A stretch of 64,000 nt of DNA, taken from NCBI RefSeq assembly GCF_030929595.1, contig NZ_JAVFVR010000004.1:310001-374000 (forward strand). Direction: 5' to 3'. This stretch comes from Flavobacterium sp. LHD-85. Its GTDB lineage: Bacteria; Bacteroidota; Bacteroidia; Flavobacteriales; Flavobacteriaceae. Below are positions 17,290 through 25,268 of the stretch, piece by piece; the stretch's first letter is position 1, and each line of letters starts with the position of its first letter. The notes beneath the pieces are model-generated. The model was given only the letters and a program-made list of their open reading frames with translations, made no database searches and had not been told where the DNA came from. The position numbers and the translations under genes are program-made.

Positions 17290-17859
17290 ATGAACTCAAC
17301 AAAACTTAATAATCCTGCATTAATTTTAATTGATATTCAGAAAGGTTTTCATGATGTTGCCTACTGGGGTGGAGACCGCAATAATGTTACGGCAGAAGAA
17401 AAAGCTGGAGAACTTTTGAAAATTTGGAGAAGTAAAAATCTGCCTATTTTTCATGTACAGCATTGCTCTTCAAATCCGAATTCGATTCTAAACGAAACAA
17501 ATCCAGGAAATGAATTTCAAGATGTTGTGAAACCTCTCGAAGGCGAAACAATAATCAAAAAGAATGTCAATAGTGCTTTTATTGGAACCAATTTAAAAGA
17601 GCTTCTTGATACTGCCAAAATCACTCATCTGGTAATTGTTGGTTTAACTACAGATCACTGTGTTTCTACCACAACAAGAATGGCTGGAAATTTTGGCTAT
17701 ACAGTTTATCTAGTTTCAGATGCAACAGCAACTTTCAATAAAAAAGGTTTAAACGGAGAAGATTTCTCTGCTGAATTAATACATCAGACTGCTTTAGCAA
17801 GTTTAAATGAAGAATTTGCCCAGGTAGTAGATTCTGAGTTTATTAAAGAGATTATTTAG
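17290..17859 (+). CDS. isochorismatase-family cysteine hydrolase
   Basis: A 189-residue cytoplasmic hydrolase of the isochorismatase/nicotinamidase superfamily. The catalytic triad is visible: Asp15 in LILIDIQKGF, Lys90 or 91 in IIKKNVNSAF and Cys124 in GLTTDHCVSTTTRMAG; the cis-peptide GLTTDHC context is standard. The substrate is open: amidases such as nicotinamidase and uncharacterised members share these residues. The zinc-binding residues of nicotinamidases (DxHxxxxxH) are not evident, which argues against nicotinamidase. It lies 34 bp after the antitoxin gene but is unlikely to be functionally linked. Confidence 0.85.
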   Translation: MNSTKLNNPALILIDIQKGFHDVAYWGGDRNNVTAEEKAGELLKIWRSKNLPIFHVQHCSSNPNSILNETNPGNEFQDVVKPLEGETIIKKNVNSAFIGTNLKELLDTAKITHLVIVGLTTDHCVSTTTRMAGNFGYTVYLVSDATATFNKKGLNGEDFSAELIHQTALASLNEEFAQVVDSEFIKEII

Positions 17860-17863
17860 TATT

Positions 17864-17940
17864 CAGTCGCAGTCGCAGTTTTCAGTTTTGAATAGCAAAA
17901 AAAATGACAAAGTTCTAAGTGAAAACTGAGACTGTGACTG
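17864..17940. repeat. CAGTCGCAGT/ACTGTGACTG inverted repeat between convergent genes
   Basis: CAGTCGCAGTCGCAGT words followed by TTTTCAGTTTT (17864-17889) are mirrored by AAAACTGAGACTGTGACTG (17922-17940). The element fills the whole spacer between two converging genes and can act as a bidirectional terminator. Same word family as 959, 15721 and 60264. Confidence 0.7.
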
Positions 17941-17946
17941 TAAACT

Positions 17947-18375
17947 TTATTCTCCCGTATAAAGAATCTTCCCTGCTTTTTTCAGAACATATCCTTTCCA
18001 AGGAATTAATTGCCAATCGCCGTTAACCCAAGAATCTCCTTCAGATTTTCTTTCTAAAATGATGGATTCTTTTTGAGTATCTAAGAAAAGCTCTGCTTTG
18101 TTTCCGTCAAAGATTACATAGGAAACCGTAGAATACGTTTTTCCATCTTCAGCATGGTTTAATCTTGTGCTGTTTTCAAAAACTCGAATACATTCTTTTT
18201 TCAAAACTGACCAAGTGTATCCTGCTGAACCTTTACAGCCATGAGAATCTGAATCTCCTCCAACTACAGCTTCCTTTTTAGGTTCCTTCGGAGCTGTACT
18301 TGTACTTTCTTGAGAAACTTTTTTTCCGCAAGAAATTGCACTTGCCATAATCAAAAACAAAAACATCTTTTTCAT
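17947..18375 (-). CDS. small lipoprotein of unknown function
   Basis: A 142-residue predicted lipoprotein with lipobox Cys16 (ASAISC) and a short Ser/Thr/Glu-rich linker. The mature domain begins HGCKGSAGYTWSVLKKECIRVFE, with two cysteines that could form a disulfide, and ends in the beta-rich SWVNGDWQLIPWKGYVLKKAGKILYTGE. It is probably attached to the outer membrane. It follows another leftward gene of unknown function (18422-18925). I do not recognise a characterised family. Confidence 0.65.
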   Translation of the reverse strand: MKKMFLFLIMASAISCGKKVSQESTSTAPKEPKKEAVVGGDSDSHGCKGSAGYTWSVLKKECIRVFENSTRLNHAEDGKTYSTVSYVIFDGNKAELFLDTQKESIILERKSEGDSWVNGDWQLIPWKGYVLKKAGKILYTGE

Positions 18376-18401
18376 AATCCTAAATTTATTTAAAGGTCAA
18401 A

Positions 18402-18429
18402 AAAAATAGGATTATAAAATCCTATTTTT
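18402..18429 (-). terminator. terminator overlapping the stop of the 167-residue gene
   Basis: 12-bp arms AAAAATAGGATT (18402-18413) and complement (18418-18429), 4-base loop. Read leftward it ends in a T-run. Its right arm includes the stop codon of the gene at 18422-18925. Confidence 0.7.
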
Positions 18430-18925
18430 GATATAACCAAGTTTGATTTACTTCAAAGGTAATATTATCATCGTTATCAACAAAGTATTTTAACAAGACT
18501 TCTCCCCATAATTCACCATTGCTATAATCTGCAATGATCCAACGGTGGTTTAAGATTTTTACTTTATTGATGATAAATTTGTTTGGACCAATCTGATCTT
18601 GTCCTGTATAAGGGTTCCCTTTTGGATTTGAATTGAAATCTAATAGTTTTTCAGTTACAACCGGAATTAGTTTTTCATACAAAATTACTTTTCCTCCAGA
18701 AGCACTGTTATCAAAGTAATTTTGTGCATTTTCATTGTGTTCTAAAGAAAAATAGTCCGCTTCTGCCAATTTATTTTTCATAAGGCTAATGCTGTCTCTT
18801 AATTTCTTAGTTGTTTTATCATATCGTGCTTGTCCAAATTTTACTTCTCCGCTGTAAAATGCATAGGTAAACACATTCATTAAAATCGCAAGAATAAAAA
18901 GATAAAGCATTAAAGATTTTTTCAT
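18422..18925 (-). CDS. single-pass membrane or secreted protein of unknown function
   Basis: A 167-residue protein with an N-terminal hydrophobic segment (about 4-22, LMLYLFILAILMNVFTYAF) that acts as signal anchor or signal peptide. A short coiled-coil-like stretch follows (about 33-60, KTTKKLRDSISLMKNKLAEA). The C-terminal part is beta-rich (NHRWIIADYSNGELWGEVLLKYF). It lies 12 bp from the MBL hydrolase gene on the same strand and is probably in its operon, downstream. Similar small periplasmic proteins are common in flavobacteria; function unknown. Confidence 0.65.
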   Translation of the reverse strand: MKKSLMLYLFILAILMNVFTYAFYSGEVKFGQARYDKTTKKLRDSISLMKNKLAEADYFSLEHNENAQNYFDNSASGGKVILYEKLIPVVTEKLLDFNSNPKGNPYTGQDQIGPNKFIINKVKILNHRWIIADYSNGELWGEVLLKYFVDNDDNITFEVNQTWLYQK

Positions 18926-18937
18926 TGTGTGGTATAA

Positions 18938-19702
18938 TTAAATTGTAATTTCTAAATTATCGTATGCCAAGAAAACATTTTCAGGAAGCTGTTGCTGCAC
19001 TTCTTCATGAAAACCTAAAACATGGCTGATGTGAGTTAAATAAGCTCTTTCAGGCTTAACGAGATTAATAAAATCAAGTGCTTCTTGCAGATTAAAATGA
19101 GTGTCATGAGGTTCGACACGCAAAGCATTTACTACCAGAACTTTTATTCCTTTCAGTTTTTCAACTTCTTCTTGTTCGATTGTTTTCACATCTGTCAAAT
19201 AGGCAAAATCATCTATTCGATATCCAAAAACCTGCAGATCACCATGCATAGCATTTATCGGAATAGCCATTTTATCACCAACAGCAAAAGGCGCATTGTT
19301 CTGCACTTCGATTGTTTTTACGCTTGGAGCTCCTGGATATTTATTTACGGTTTCAAAAACATAATCGAAACGGCGTCTTAAATTATCTAGAACACGTTTA
19401 TGCCCATAAATTGGAATTTCTCCTTGTCGGAAATTAAACGGACGTATATCATCCAAACCAGCAGTATGATCAGCATGTTCGTGAGTAAAAAGAATCGCAT
19501 CTAGTTTTCGGCATCCGCAAGAAAGCATTTGCTGTCTAAAATCGGGTCCACAATCTATAACATAAGAATGATCATCCCATGTTATCCAAATGGACACACG
19601 AAGCCTTTTATCCTTAGCATCAGTGCTTTTACAAACTGGATGATCGATTCCAATAATTGGAATGCCTTGAGAAGTACCTGTACCTAAAAAATAAACCTTC
19701 AA
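18938..19702 (-). CDS. MBL-fold metallohydrolase, PhnP/RNase Z-like
   Basis: A 254-residue cytoplasmic metallo-beta-lactamase-fold enzyme. The dinuclear metal motif FTHEHADHTAGLDD has HEHADH at 74-79; further ligands are Asp53-type CGPDFR, the His of MHGD and the His of LTHISHV near the C-terminus. The opening VYFLGTGTSQGIP and the HPVCKSTDAKDKRLR segment (one Cys that may belong to an extra zinc site) match the PhnP-like phosphodiesterase group. The substrate is probably a cyclic phosphodiester, but this is family-level inference. A -7 element lies 19 bp upstream. Confidence 0.85.
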   Translation of the reverse strand: MKVYFLGTGTSQGIPIIGIDHPVCKSTDAKDKRLRVSIWITWDDHSYVIDCGPDFRQQMLSCGCRKLDAILFTHEHADHTAGLDDIRPFNFRQGEIPIYGHKRVLDNLRRRFDYVFETVNKYPGAPSVKTIEVQNNAPFAVGDKMAIPINAMHGDLQVFGYRIDDFAYLTDVKTIEQEEVEKLKGIKVLVVNALRVEPHDTHFNLQEALDFINLVKPERAYLTHISHVLGFHEEVQQQLPENVFLAYDNLEITI

Positions 19703-19720
19703 TTGAACTTAATTTTTTTA

Positions 19721-19728
19721 CAAAAATA
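19721..19728 (-). promoter_or_regulatory. -7 promoter element of the MBL hydrolase gene
   Basis: TATTTTTG on the minus strand fits TAnnTTTG, 18 bp before the start codon. Divergent from the element at 19763. Confidence 0.45.
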
Positions 19729-19762
19729 GGATTATTTCTCTTTCATTAGACTGCTAATTTAC

Positions 19763-19770
19763 TAACTTTG
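19763..19770 (+). promoter_or_regulatory. -7 promoter element of the 486-residue gene
   Basis: TAACTTTG fits TAnnTTTG, 22 bp before the start codon at 19793. Confidence 0.5.
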
Positions 19771-19792
19771 TAACAAATCTATTTAAAACAAA

Positions 19793-21253
19793 ATGGGTAC
19801 AGAAATAAAACTCAAAGGTGACAAGGTCATCGAACAGATTCCTTCTATAAAAGACAAAGCGTTACGCATTAATTTAAACGAGAATATTTACGGAACATTT
19901 GCTGAGATTGGCGCTGGACAAGAGACCGTTAGGCACTTTTTCAGATCTGGAGGCTCGTCGGGAACTATTGCAAAAGCGATGTCTGCCTATGATAAAGATT
20001 TTAGCGATGCCATTTATGGAACGGAAAGTGACGGAAGATATGTTACCGAAGAGCGATTAAAAAAAATGCTTACTCACGAAGGGCAAATCATTGAAGAGCG
20101 ATTAAGCCGTGAAAAACATCCTACAAAACTTTTTTTTAGTTACGCCAACACTGTTGCCACAATAGATTTTGCCAAACAATTTAAAGGTCATGGCTGGGTT
20201 GGAATTCGATACCAAATTGAACCAGACGAAGCTTACAACGAAATTATTCTGCATATTCGTTTTAAAGAGACCGACGCAAGATTACAACAAGAGACACTGG
20301 GTATTTTAGGGGTAAACTTAATTTACGGTGCTTTTTATAAATACAACGATCCAAAACGATTACTTCGTTACTTATACGATCACTTAGATAAAGATCAATT
20401 AGAGATTGACACCATTAACTTTTCTGGACCACGTTTTGCTGATGTAGACAACCGTTTGATGAGTTTGCAATTGGTTAAAAACGGAATGACAGATGCCGTA
20501 ATGTTTAACCCTGAAGGAAAGAACATTCTGCCAGCTGCTATCTTATACAAAAAGAACCTTTTAGCTTTAAGAGGAAGTTTCCGTCCAGTTACTAAGGTAA
20601 ATATGGACATGTATGAGAAATCTTTAGAAATGTTTCTCAAAGAAAACAAGGTTGAAAAAAACAATACGTTGGTAATTTTTGAAATTACACTTTCGAATTT
20701 ACGCTCTGATGGTGAAATTGACGAACGTGACTTTATGGACAGAGCAGAATTACTTTGTTCTCTTGGCCAAACTGTTATGATTTCGAATTTCCAAGAATAT
20801 TATAAAGTTGTAGAATACTTCGCAAATTACACCAAAGCCCGTATGGGATTGGCAATGGGGGTAAATAACCTTGTGGATATTTTTGACGAGAAATACTACC
20901 GTCATTTAAGCGGTGGAATTCTAGAAGCTTTCGGAAAATTATTCTATCGCGATATGAAAGTGTTCTTATATCCAATGTTAGATGAAGATGGCTCATTAAT
21001 GAACTCAAACAACTTAAAGGTTCATCCTAGAATGAAAGAATTATACAAATTCTTTAAATTCAACGGAAAAGTGGTTGATATTGAAGATTACGATCCAAAT
21101 ATCCTAGATGTTTTCTCTAGAGAAATTCTAAAAATGATCAATCAAGGTAAAACAGGATGGGAACCAATGCTTCCTCCTGGTATTCCAGAAATCATTAAAG
21201 AACATCATCTTTTTGGATATCATCCACAGAAAGAATTAGAACAAAATACATAA
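19793..21253 (+). CDS. conserved Bacteroidota protein of unknown function (often mislabelled as an adenylyltransferase)
   Basis: A large soluble protein of 486 residues with no signal peptide or membrane helix. It begins MGTEIKLKGDKVIEQIPSI and has conserved-looking stretches TFAEIGAGQETVRHFFRSGG, FFSYANTVATIDF and TGWEPMLPPGIPEIIKEHH. I recall close homologues across Bacteroidota, sometimes labelled nicotinate-nucleotide adenylyltransferase or TonB-dependent receptor. Neither fits: the nucleotidyltransferase HxGH motif is absent and there is no beta-barrel or plug domain. It is best left as a conserved protein of unknown function. It has its own promoter element and terminator. Confidence 0.8.
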   Translation: MGTEIKLKGDKVIEQIPSIKDKALRINLNENIYGTFAEIGAGQETVRHFFRSGGSSGTIAKAMSAYDKDFSDAIYGTESDGRYVTEERLKKMLTHEGQIIEERLSREKHPTKLFFSYANTVATIDFAKQFKGHGWVGIRYQIEPDEAYNEIILHIRFKETDARLQQETLGILGVNLIYGAFYKYNDPKRLLRYLYDHLDKDQLEIDTINFSGPRFADVDNRLMSLQLVKNGMTDAVMFNPEGKNILPAAILYKKNLLALRGSFRPVTKVNMDMYEKSLEMFLKENKVEKNNTLVIFEITLSNLRSDGEIDERDFMDRAELLCSLGQTVMISNFQEYYKVVEYFANYTKARMGLAMGVNNLVDIFDEKYYRHLSGGILEAFGKLFYRDMKVFLYPMLDEDGSLMNSNNLKVHPRMKELYKFFKFNGKVVDIEDYDPNILDVFSREILKMINQGKTGWEPMLPPGIPEIIKEHHLFGYHPQKELEQNT

Positions 21254-21260
21254 TAAAAAA

Positions 21261-21284
21261 AAAAGTCCCTTTATTGGGACTTTT
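21261..21284 (+). terminator. terminator after the 486-residue gene
   Basis: Perfect AAAAGTCCC / GGGACTTTT arms with a 6-base loop, flanked by long A- and T-runs, 8 bp after the stop codon. Strong intrinsic terminator, usable in both directions. Confidence 0.9.
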
Positions 21285-21289
21285 TTTTT

Positions 21290-21536
21290 GTTTCAGGTTT
21301 TGCTTGTTTCAGGTTTCAGGTTATTGTTGGAGCGGGTATTTTTATTACCGCAAAGTTCGCAAAGTTTTTTTTTAAAGTCCTCAAAGCTTATAGATTATAC
21401 TACTTTGAGGACTTAAAAAACTTTTACAAAGCTTTCTATAATTTCTCTGCGAGCTTTACGAAAAAACTTTGCGAACTTTACGTTAAAATTAAATCCCAAC
21501 AGGCAACTTGAAACTTGAAACCTGAAACTTGAAACA
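21290..21536. repeat. three-level nested inverted repeat between convergent genes
   Basis: Outer level: GTTTCAGGTTTC words (21290-21322) against GAAACCTGAAAC/ACTTGAAAC words (21506-21536). Middle: perfect 16-bp GTTCGCAAAGTTTTTT (21355-21370) against 21461-21476. Inner: AAGTCCTCAAAG (21375-21386) against CTTTGAGGACTT (21403-21414). The spacer can therefore fold into one long nested structure. No ORF of note inside. Confidence 0.8.
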
Positions 21537-21542
21537 AAAAAA

Positions 21543-21995
21543 CTATTTCAAAATCTGAGAAGCGTGTTCTTTAGTTTTTACTTTTTCGATTACTTCTTCG
21601 ATAATTCCTTTTTCATTAATTACGAAAGTCGTTCTATGAATTCCGTCGTATTCTCTTCCCATAAATTTCTTTGGTCCCCAAACTCCAAATGCATTAATAA
21701 CCGATTTGTCTTCATCTGCAATTAACGGGAAAGGTAATTCGTATTTTTCTTTAAACTTAACTTGTGCTTTTGCACTATCAGCACTTACTCCCAGAAGCTC
21801 ATAATTATTAGCCTGAAAACGATGAAAATTGTCTCTCAAATCACACGCCTCAGCCGTACACCCTGGAGTGCTTGCTTTTGGATAAAAGAAAACAACCAGT
21901 TTTTTTCCAGCATAGTCTGATAGTTTATGTGTTTTTCCATCTTGGTCTGTTCCTGAAAAATTTGGTGCCTTATCTCCTGCTTTTAATGTTGTCAT
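21543..21995 (-). CDS. bcp: thioredoxin-dependent peroxiredoxin, Bcp type
   Basis: Cytoplasmic thiol peroxidase of 150 residues that reduces hydrogen peroxide and organic peroxides with thioredoxin. The peroxidatic Cys46 is in the PKASTPGCT motif and a second Cys51 five residues later (CTAEAC) gives the atypical 2-Cys Bcp pattern. Active-site Thr and Pro precede it, and the helper residues of the fold (GVSADS, LPFPLIAD) are in place. A -7 element lies at 22030-22037. It is a single-gene unit. Confidence 0.92.
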   Translation of the reverse strand: MTTLKAGDKAPNFSGTDQDGKTHKLSDYAGKKLVVFFYPKASTPGCTAEACDLRDNFHRFQANNYELLGVSADSAKAQVKFKEKYELPFPLIADEDKSVINAFGVWGPKKFMGREYDGIHRTTFVINEKGIIEEVIEKVKTKEHASQILK

Positions 21996-22029
21996 ATCTT
22001 TTATTTTAGAATGTTGATTTTAGATTTAA

Positions 22030-22037
22030 CAAAGATA
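22030..22037 (-). promoter_or_regulatory. -7 promoter element of bcp
   Basis: TATCTTTG on the minus strand fits TAnnTTTG, 34 bp before the bcp start codon. Confidence 0.45.
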
Positions 22038-22085
22038 ACTTATAACTAATAATTCTTTATTTTTACAGACATTAAAATCACCGAA

Positions 22086-22748
22086 ATGAACAAAGAAGCT
22101 CGCGTACAATTTGTTATTGACACCTTAAAAGAACTCTACCCAACTATACCAGTTCCTCTTGACCATAAAGATCCTTATACACTTTTGATCGCTGTTTTAT
22201 TATCAGCGCAATGTACAGATGTTCGCGTGAATCAGATCACACCACTTTTGTTTGCAAAGGCTGATAATCCGTATGATATGGTTAAAATGTCGGTGGAGGA
22301 AATCAAGGAAATTATTCGTCCGTGCGGTTTATCTCCAATGAAATCGAAAGGAATTCATGGTTTATCTGAAATTTTGATTGAAAAACACAATGGCGAAGTT
22401 CCGCAGAGTTTTGAAGCGCTTGAAGCTTTACCTGCTGTCGGTCACAAAACAGCAAGTGTAGTAATGTCGCAAGCTTTTGGTGTTCCTGCTTTTCCTGTAG
22501 ACACACACATTCACAGATTGATGTACAGATGGAATTTATCAAACGGAAAAAATGTAGCGCAGACTGAGAAAGATGCAAAAAGATTATTCCCAAGAGAATT
22601 ATGGAATGACCTGCATTTGCAGATTATTTGGTACGGACGAGAATATTCTCCAGCTCGCGGATGGAATCTTGAAAAAGACATTATTACCAAAACTGTTGGA
22701 AAGAAATCACTAATTGCTGAATTGGAAAAAACAGCATCAAAAAAATAA
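22086..22748 (+). CDS. nth: endonuclease III-like DNA glycosylase without the Fe-S cluster
   Basis: Base-excision-repair glycosylase/AP lyase for oxidised pyrimidines, 220 residues. The helix-hairpin-helix LPAVGHKTASVV carries the catalytic Lys121, and the catalytic Asp139 sits in FPVDTHIHR; LSAQCTDVRVNQ is also typical. The usual C-terminal four-cysteine 4Fe-4S loop is missing: after the WYGREYSPARGW segment there is no cysteine, and the whole protein has only Cys43 and Cys80. The catalytic residues suggest it is active despite this. I believe other flavobacterial Nth proteins look the same. It is a single-gene unit converging with a TPR gene. Confidence 0.9.
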   Translation: MNKEARVQFVIDTLKELYPTIPVPLDHKDPYTLLIAVLLSAQCTDVRVNQITPLLFAKADNPYDMVKMSVEEIKEIIRPCGLSPMKSKGIHGLSEILIEKHNGEVPQSFEALEALPAVGHKTASVVMSQAFGVPAFPVDTHIHRLMYRWNLSNGKNVAQTEKDAKRLFPRELWNDLHLQIIWYGREYSPARGWNLEKDIITKTVGKKSLIAELEKTASKK

Positions 22749-22775
22749 AGCACAAAGATTAAAGATCTTTGTGCT
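22749..22775. terminator. hairpin after nth
   Basis: AGCACAAAGAT (22749-22759) and its complement (22765-22775) with a 5-base loop, starting immediately after the nth stop codon. There is no good T-run, so termination strength is uncertain. Confidence 0.6.
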
Positions 22776-22877
22776 ATAATGTGCCAATTAGAAAACTAGG
22801 CAATGTGTTCGGAATCTGTAGAAATTTTCCAATTATCAATTTTTTTAATTATCAAATTTCCTAATTACCTAATTTAT

Positions 22878-23942
22878 TTACATTCCCGCTTTTAAAGCGT
22901 TATATTCTGCATTCATATCAAGCGATCTATAAACACCTAATAATGTTTTGGTTGCATCTTGATTTTTTGGTTCAATAGCAAGCACTTTCTTCAAATACGG
23001 AATTGCACTTCTTGTAATATCGTCTTTTCTAGCATTAAGTTTGTCATATTTCTGCATTTCGGCCGGAGTTGTCCCTAATGAAGATATTTCATCGGCCAAG
23101 TCTTTCTTAATTTGCAATTTTAAGTATGCCAAATTAATATAAGCATCGATATAATTTGGATCTAATTCTAAAACATAATTGTAAATAGATTCGGCTTTAG
23201 TGTAATCCTTTTTTTCAAGGTATGCATAAGCCAAGTTATTATTTACTTCTATCTTTTTAGAAGGCACAGATTCTGTTCTTGGTTTTTCGTAAAGACCTTG
23301 CTCTATAGCCGATTCTCTAGCTTTTGGAGATATAAAAACATCTTCTTCTTTGGTTTTCTTGTTTGTCGCATAGTACAAAACTCCCTTTCCAGAAAAATTA
23401 ATTTTCCTCAAAAGCTCATAATAAGTCACAGCGGCATTGTAATCTTTAGCATTTATAGATGAAGAAGCAGCATTGTACAAGTTCAAAGTATCCTTTTTAT
23501 CAAACAGATACACTTTATAACTTTTTTCTGCACTTTCTTTGTAATTTCCGGCTTTAAAATCTGCCATTGCGCCATTTACAAGGCTGGCTTTCATATCTTT
23601 TAAAGCCATATTTGCTTTTACAGTCCATTTAAATTTTCCTGATTCGTTCTCGTATAAAAACACATCTTGATACGATTGCGATGCCAAAGTAAAATTATTG
23701 GCCGCATCTATGTTTTTTACAGCTAAATCTTTTAAGACATTTCCTTTTAAGAAATAGTAATCAGACTTATCTTCATCTGATGCGTTAAGAATAAGGTATT
23801 CTGTTTTTGTTAAAATTGCCAAAGCATCTTGGCTATTTCCTTTATCAAATAAAGACTGCGCTTCTTTAATTTTGTCTTTTTGGGCAAATACGCCAATGCT
23901 AATCAGTAATAAACATGACAACATCTTAATGTTCTCTTTCAT
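22878..23942 (-). CDS. TPR-repeat periplasmic protein
   Basis: A 354-residue protein with a signal peptide (about 1-20, ends VFAQ) and several tetratricopeptide-like helical pairs: AQSLFDKGNSQDALAIL at 28-44, FKAGNYKESAEKSYKVYLFD, NLAYAYLEKKDYTKAESIYNYVLELDPNYIDAYINLAYLK near 240-275, and a final repeat VLAIEPKNQDATKTLLGVYR. Such repeats bind proteins; the partner is unknown. It is probably periplasmic. It is a single leftward gene with a possible distant -7 element (TAAGTTTG, minus strand, 24095-24102). Confidence 0.8.
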   Translation of the reverse strand: MKENIKMLSCLLLISIGVFAQKDKIKEAQSLFDKGNSQDALAILTKTEYLILNASDEDKSDYYFLKGNVLKDLAVKNIDAANNFTLASQSYQDVFLYENESGKFKWTVKANMALKDMKASLVNGAMADFKAGNYKESAEKSYKVYLFDKKDTLNLYNAASSSINAKDYNAAVTYYELLRKINFSGKGVLYYATNKKTKEEDVFISPKARESAIEQGLYEKPRTESVPSKKIEVNNNLAYAYLEKKDYTKAESIYNYVLELDPNYIDAYINLAYLKLQIKKDLADEISSLGTTPAEMQKYDKLNARKDDITRSAIPYLKKVLAIEPKNQDATKTLLGVYRSLDMNAEYNALKAGM

Positions 23943-24489
23943 TTTTGCGGTTAAGTTTTGGTGATTAAATGATTTTCTTAGTTCTTTTGAGGCATAGTAA
24001 AAGAGATAATTAAACTGGTTTAAAAATTATCCATTACCATTTTGTGAGCAAACATTTGCTGGTCCAAATATTTTCTCAAAAATCAAATGAGCATCAAACT
24101 TAACAAAATAAAGCAGGGTAGTTTTTCTTCATAAACGATTTGTTTTTGGGTTAAATATTTAATTTTTAATATATTATTTTCTAATTCCTAGCTCAAACAA
24201 CTTTTAAATACGAATAACACTCATCAAAAGCATTTTTAACGAATAAAAAATTAGTTTTTTAACTAAAATAGAATTAAAAACTAAACAAACACATAAATTT
24301 CCATCAAAACATTAAATTTTAACAAAACAAGCAAAAAAATGATGTAAAAACCTTATATTTTCTCTTATCAAAAAAAATGAAATAAAAAAAACTCACTACT
24401 TGCATATAAAACATACAAACAGTGAGCTCTTAAACCAAAACGACCATTTGGTTTATTTTAATAAACATCCGACAGGAGCAGTGGGCTGT
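23943..24489. other. 547-bp AT-rich spacer
   Basis: No plausible ORF of useful length. It holds a possible -7 element for the TPR gene on the minus strand (24095-24102) and a small inverted repeat, AAACCAAA / TTTGGTTT (24432-24439 and 24447-24454), downstream of the 47-residue ORF, which could be a weak terminator. The rest is very AT-rich with runs of A and T and no structure that I can name. Confidence 0.4.
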
Positions 24490-24633
24490 TTAGTTAGCTA
24501 TAATCTCAAAATTTTTATCGTCTATCTTAACAACAGTCAAGGCTTTCGAATAATTCAATAAAAAAGAAACGACTTCTTTTTTAGGTTTAAGATTTTTAGA
24601 AGCTAATGCTTTTTTTGAGTAAATTTTCCCCAT
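24490..24633 (-). CDS. 47-residue conserved-looking small protein behind the sigma factor gene
   Basis: A small ORF that begins MGKIYSKKALASKNLKPKK and ends KIDDKNFEIIAN. The first half is basic and lysine-rich; the second half reads as a short alpha/beta unit. It starts 50 bp after the ECF sigma gene on the same strand and is the only long open frame in that stretch. Codon use looks like that of the neighbours. I recall similar tiny ORFs behind this sigma factor in other flavobacteria, but cannot verify it. It could be a regulator of the sigma factor or a separate small protein. Confidence 0.55.
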   Translation of the reverse strand: MGKIYSKKALASKNLKPKKEVVSFLLNYSKALTVVKIDDKNFEIIAN

Positions 24634-24683
24634 ACTATCAGAATGTTTTATACTAATATAACGAGGTTATTATCAAAATAGTA

Positions 24684-25268
24684 TTAGTTGGTTAAAATAA
24701 TTTGATGTTTATCTATAATTTTTCTCAAATTCATTAGTGCATAACGCATTCTTCCAAGTGCTGTATTGATGCTAACGCCTGTTATCTCTGAGATTTCTTT
24801 GAAACTCATATCTTGATACATACGCATTACCAATACTTCCTTCTGATCATCTGGAAGTTCCTCTATTAACTTTTTTAAATCAAGCTCTACTTGATCTACA
24901 ATCATTTTGCCCTCAATTGTCAATGCATCGTCAGACATGATAGAGAAAATAGAAAACTCTTCGGTTTCTCTGTACATGGGCATTTTCTTTGTTTTGCGAA
25001 AATGATCTACAATTAAGTTATGAGAAATACGCATTACCCAAGGCAAAAATTTCCCTTCTTCGTTATAAGAATTACTTTTTAAAGTTTTGATTACTTTAAT
25101 AAATGTGTCTTGAAAAATATCATTTGAAATATCTCTATCAGCAATCTTAGAATATATAAATCCATATATCTTAGACTCGTGCCTTTTTATTAATGTTGCA
25201 AGTGCAGCTTCACTACCGTCAACATAATTTTTTACTAATAGAGCGTCTGGAGTATGCAGATCAGCCAT
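24684..25268 (-). CDS. ECF-type RNA polymerase sigma factor
   Basis: A 194-residue group-4 sigma factor. Region 2 runs from about 20 to 95 (NDIFQDTFIKVIKTLKS, FLPWVMRISHNLIVDHFRKTKK) and region 4 from about 130 to 185 (LPDDQKEVLVMRMYQDMSFKEISEITGVSINTALGRMRYALMNLR). No anti-sigma gene with a membrane segment is adjacent; a 47-residue ORF follows instead. It is transcribed divergently from uvrA across a long AT-rich spacer. The target regulon cannot be read from the sequence. Confidence 0.9.
   Translation of the reverse strand: MADLHTPDALLVKNYVDGSEAALATLIKRHESKIYGFIYSKIADRDISNDIFQDTFIKVIKTLKSNSYNEEGKFLPWVMRISHNLIVDHFRKTKKMPMYRETEEFSIFSIMSDDALTIEGKMIVDQVELDLKKLIEELPDDQKEVLVMRMYQDMSFKEISEITGVSINTALGRMRYALMNLRKIIDKHQIILTN

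Noticed and set aside
17290..17859. Nicotinamidase PncA
   Set aside because: The catalytic triad fits the superfamily, but the nicotinamidase zinc-binding residues are not apparent.
19793..21253. Annotation as nicotinate-nucleotide adenylyltransferase
   Set aside because: No HxGH or other nucleotidyltransferase motif can be seen.
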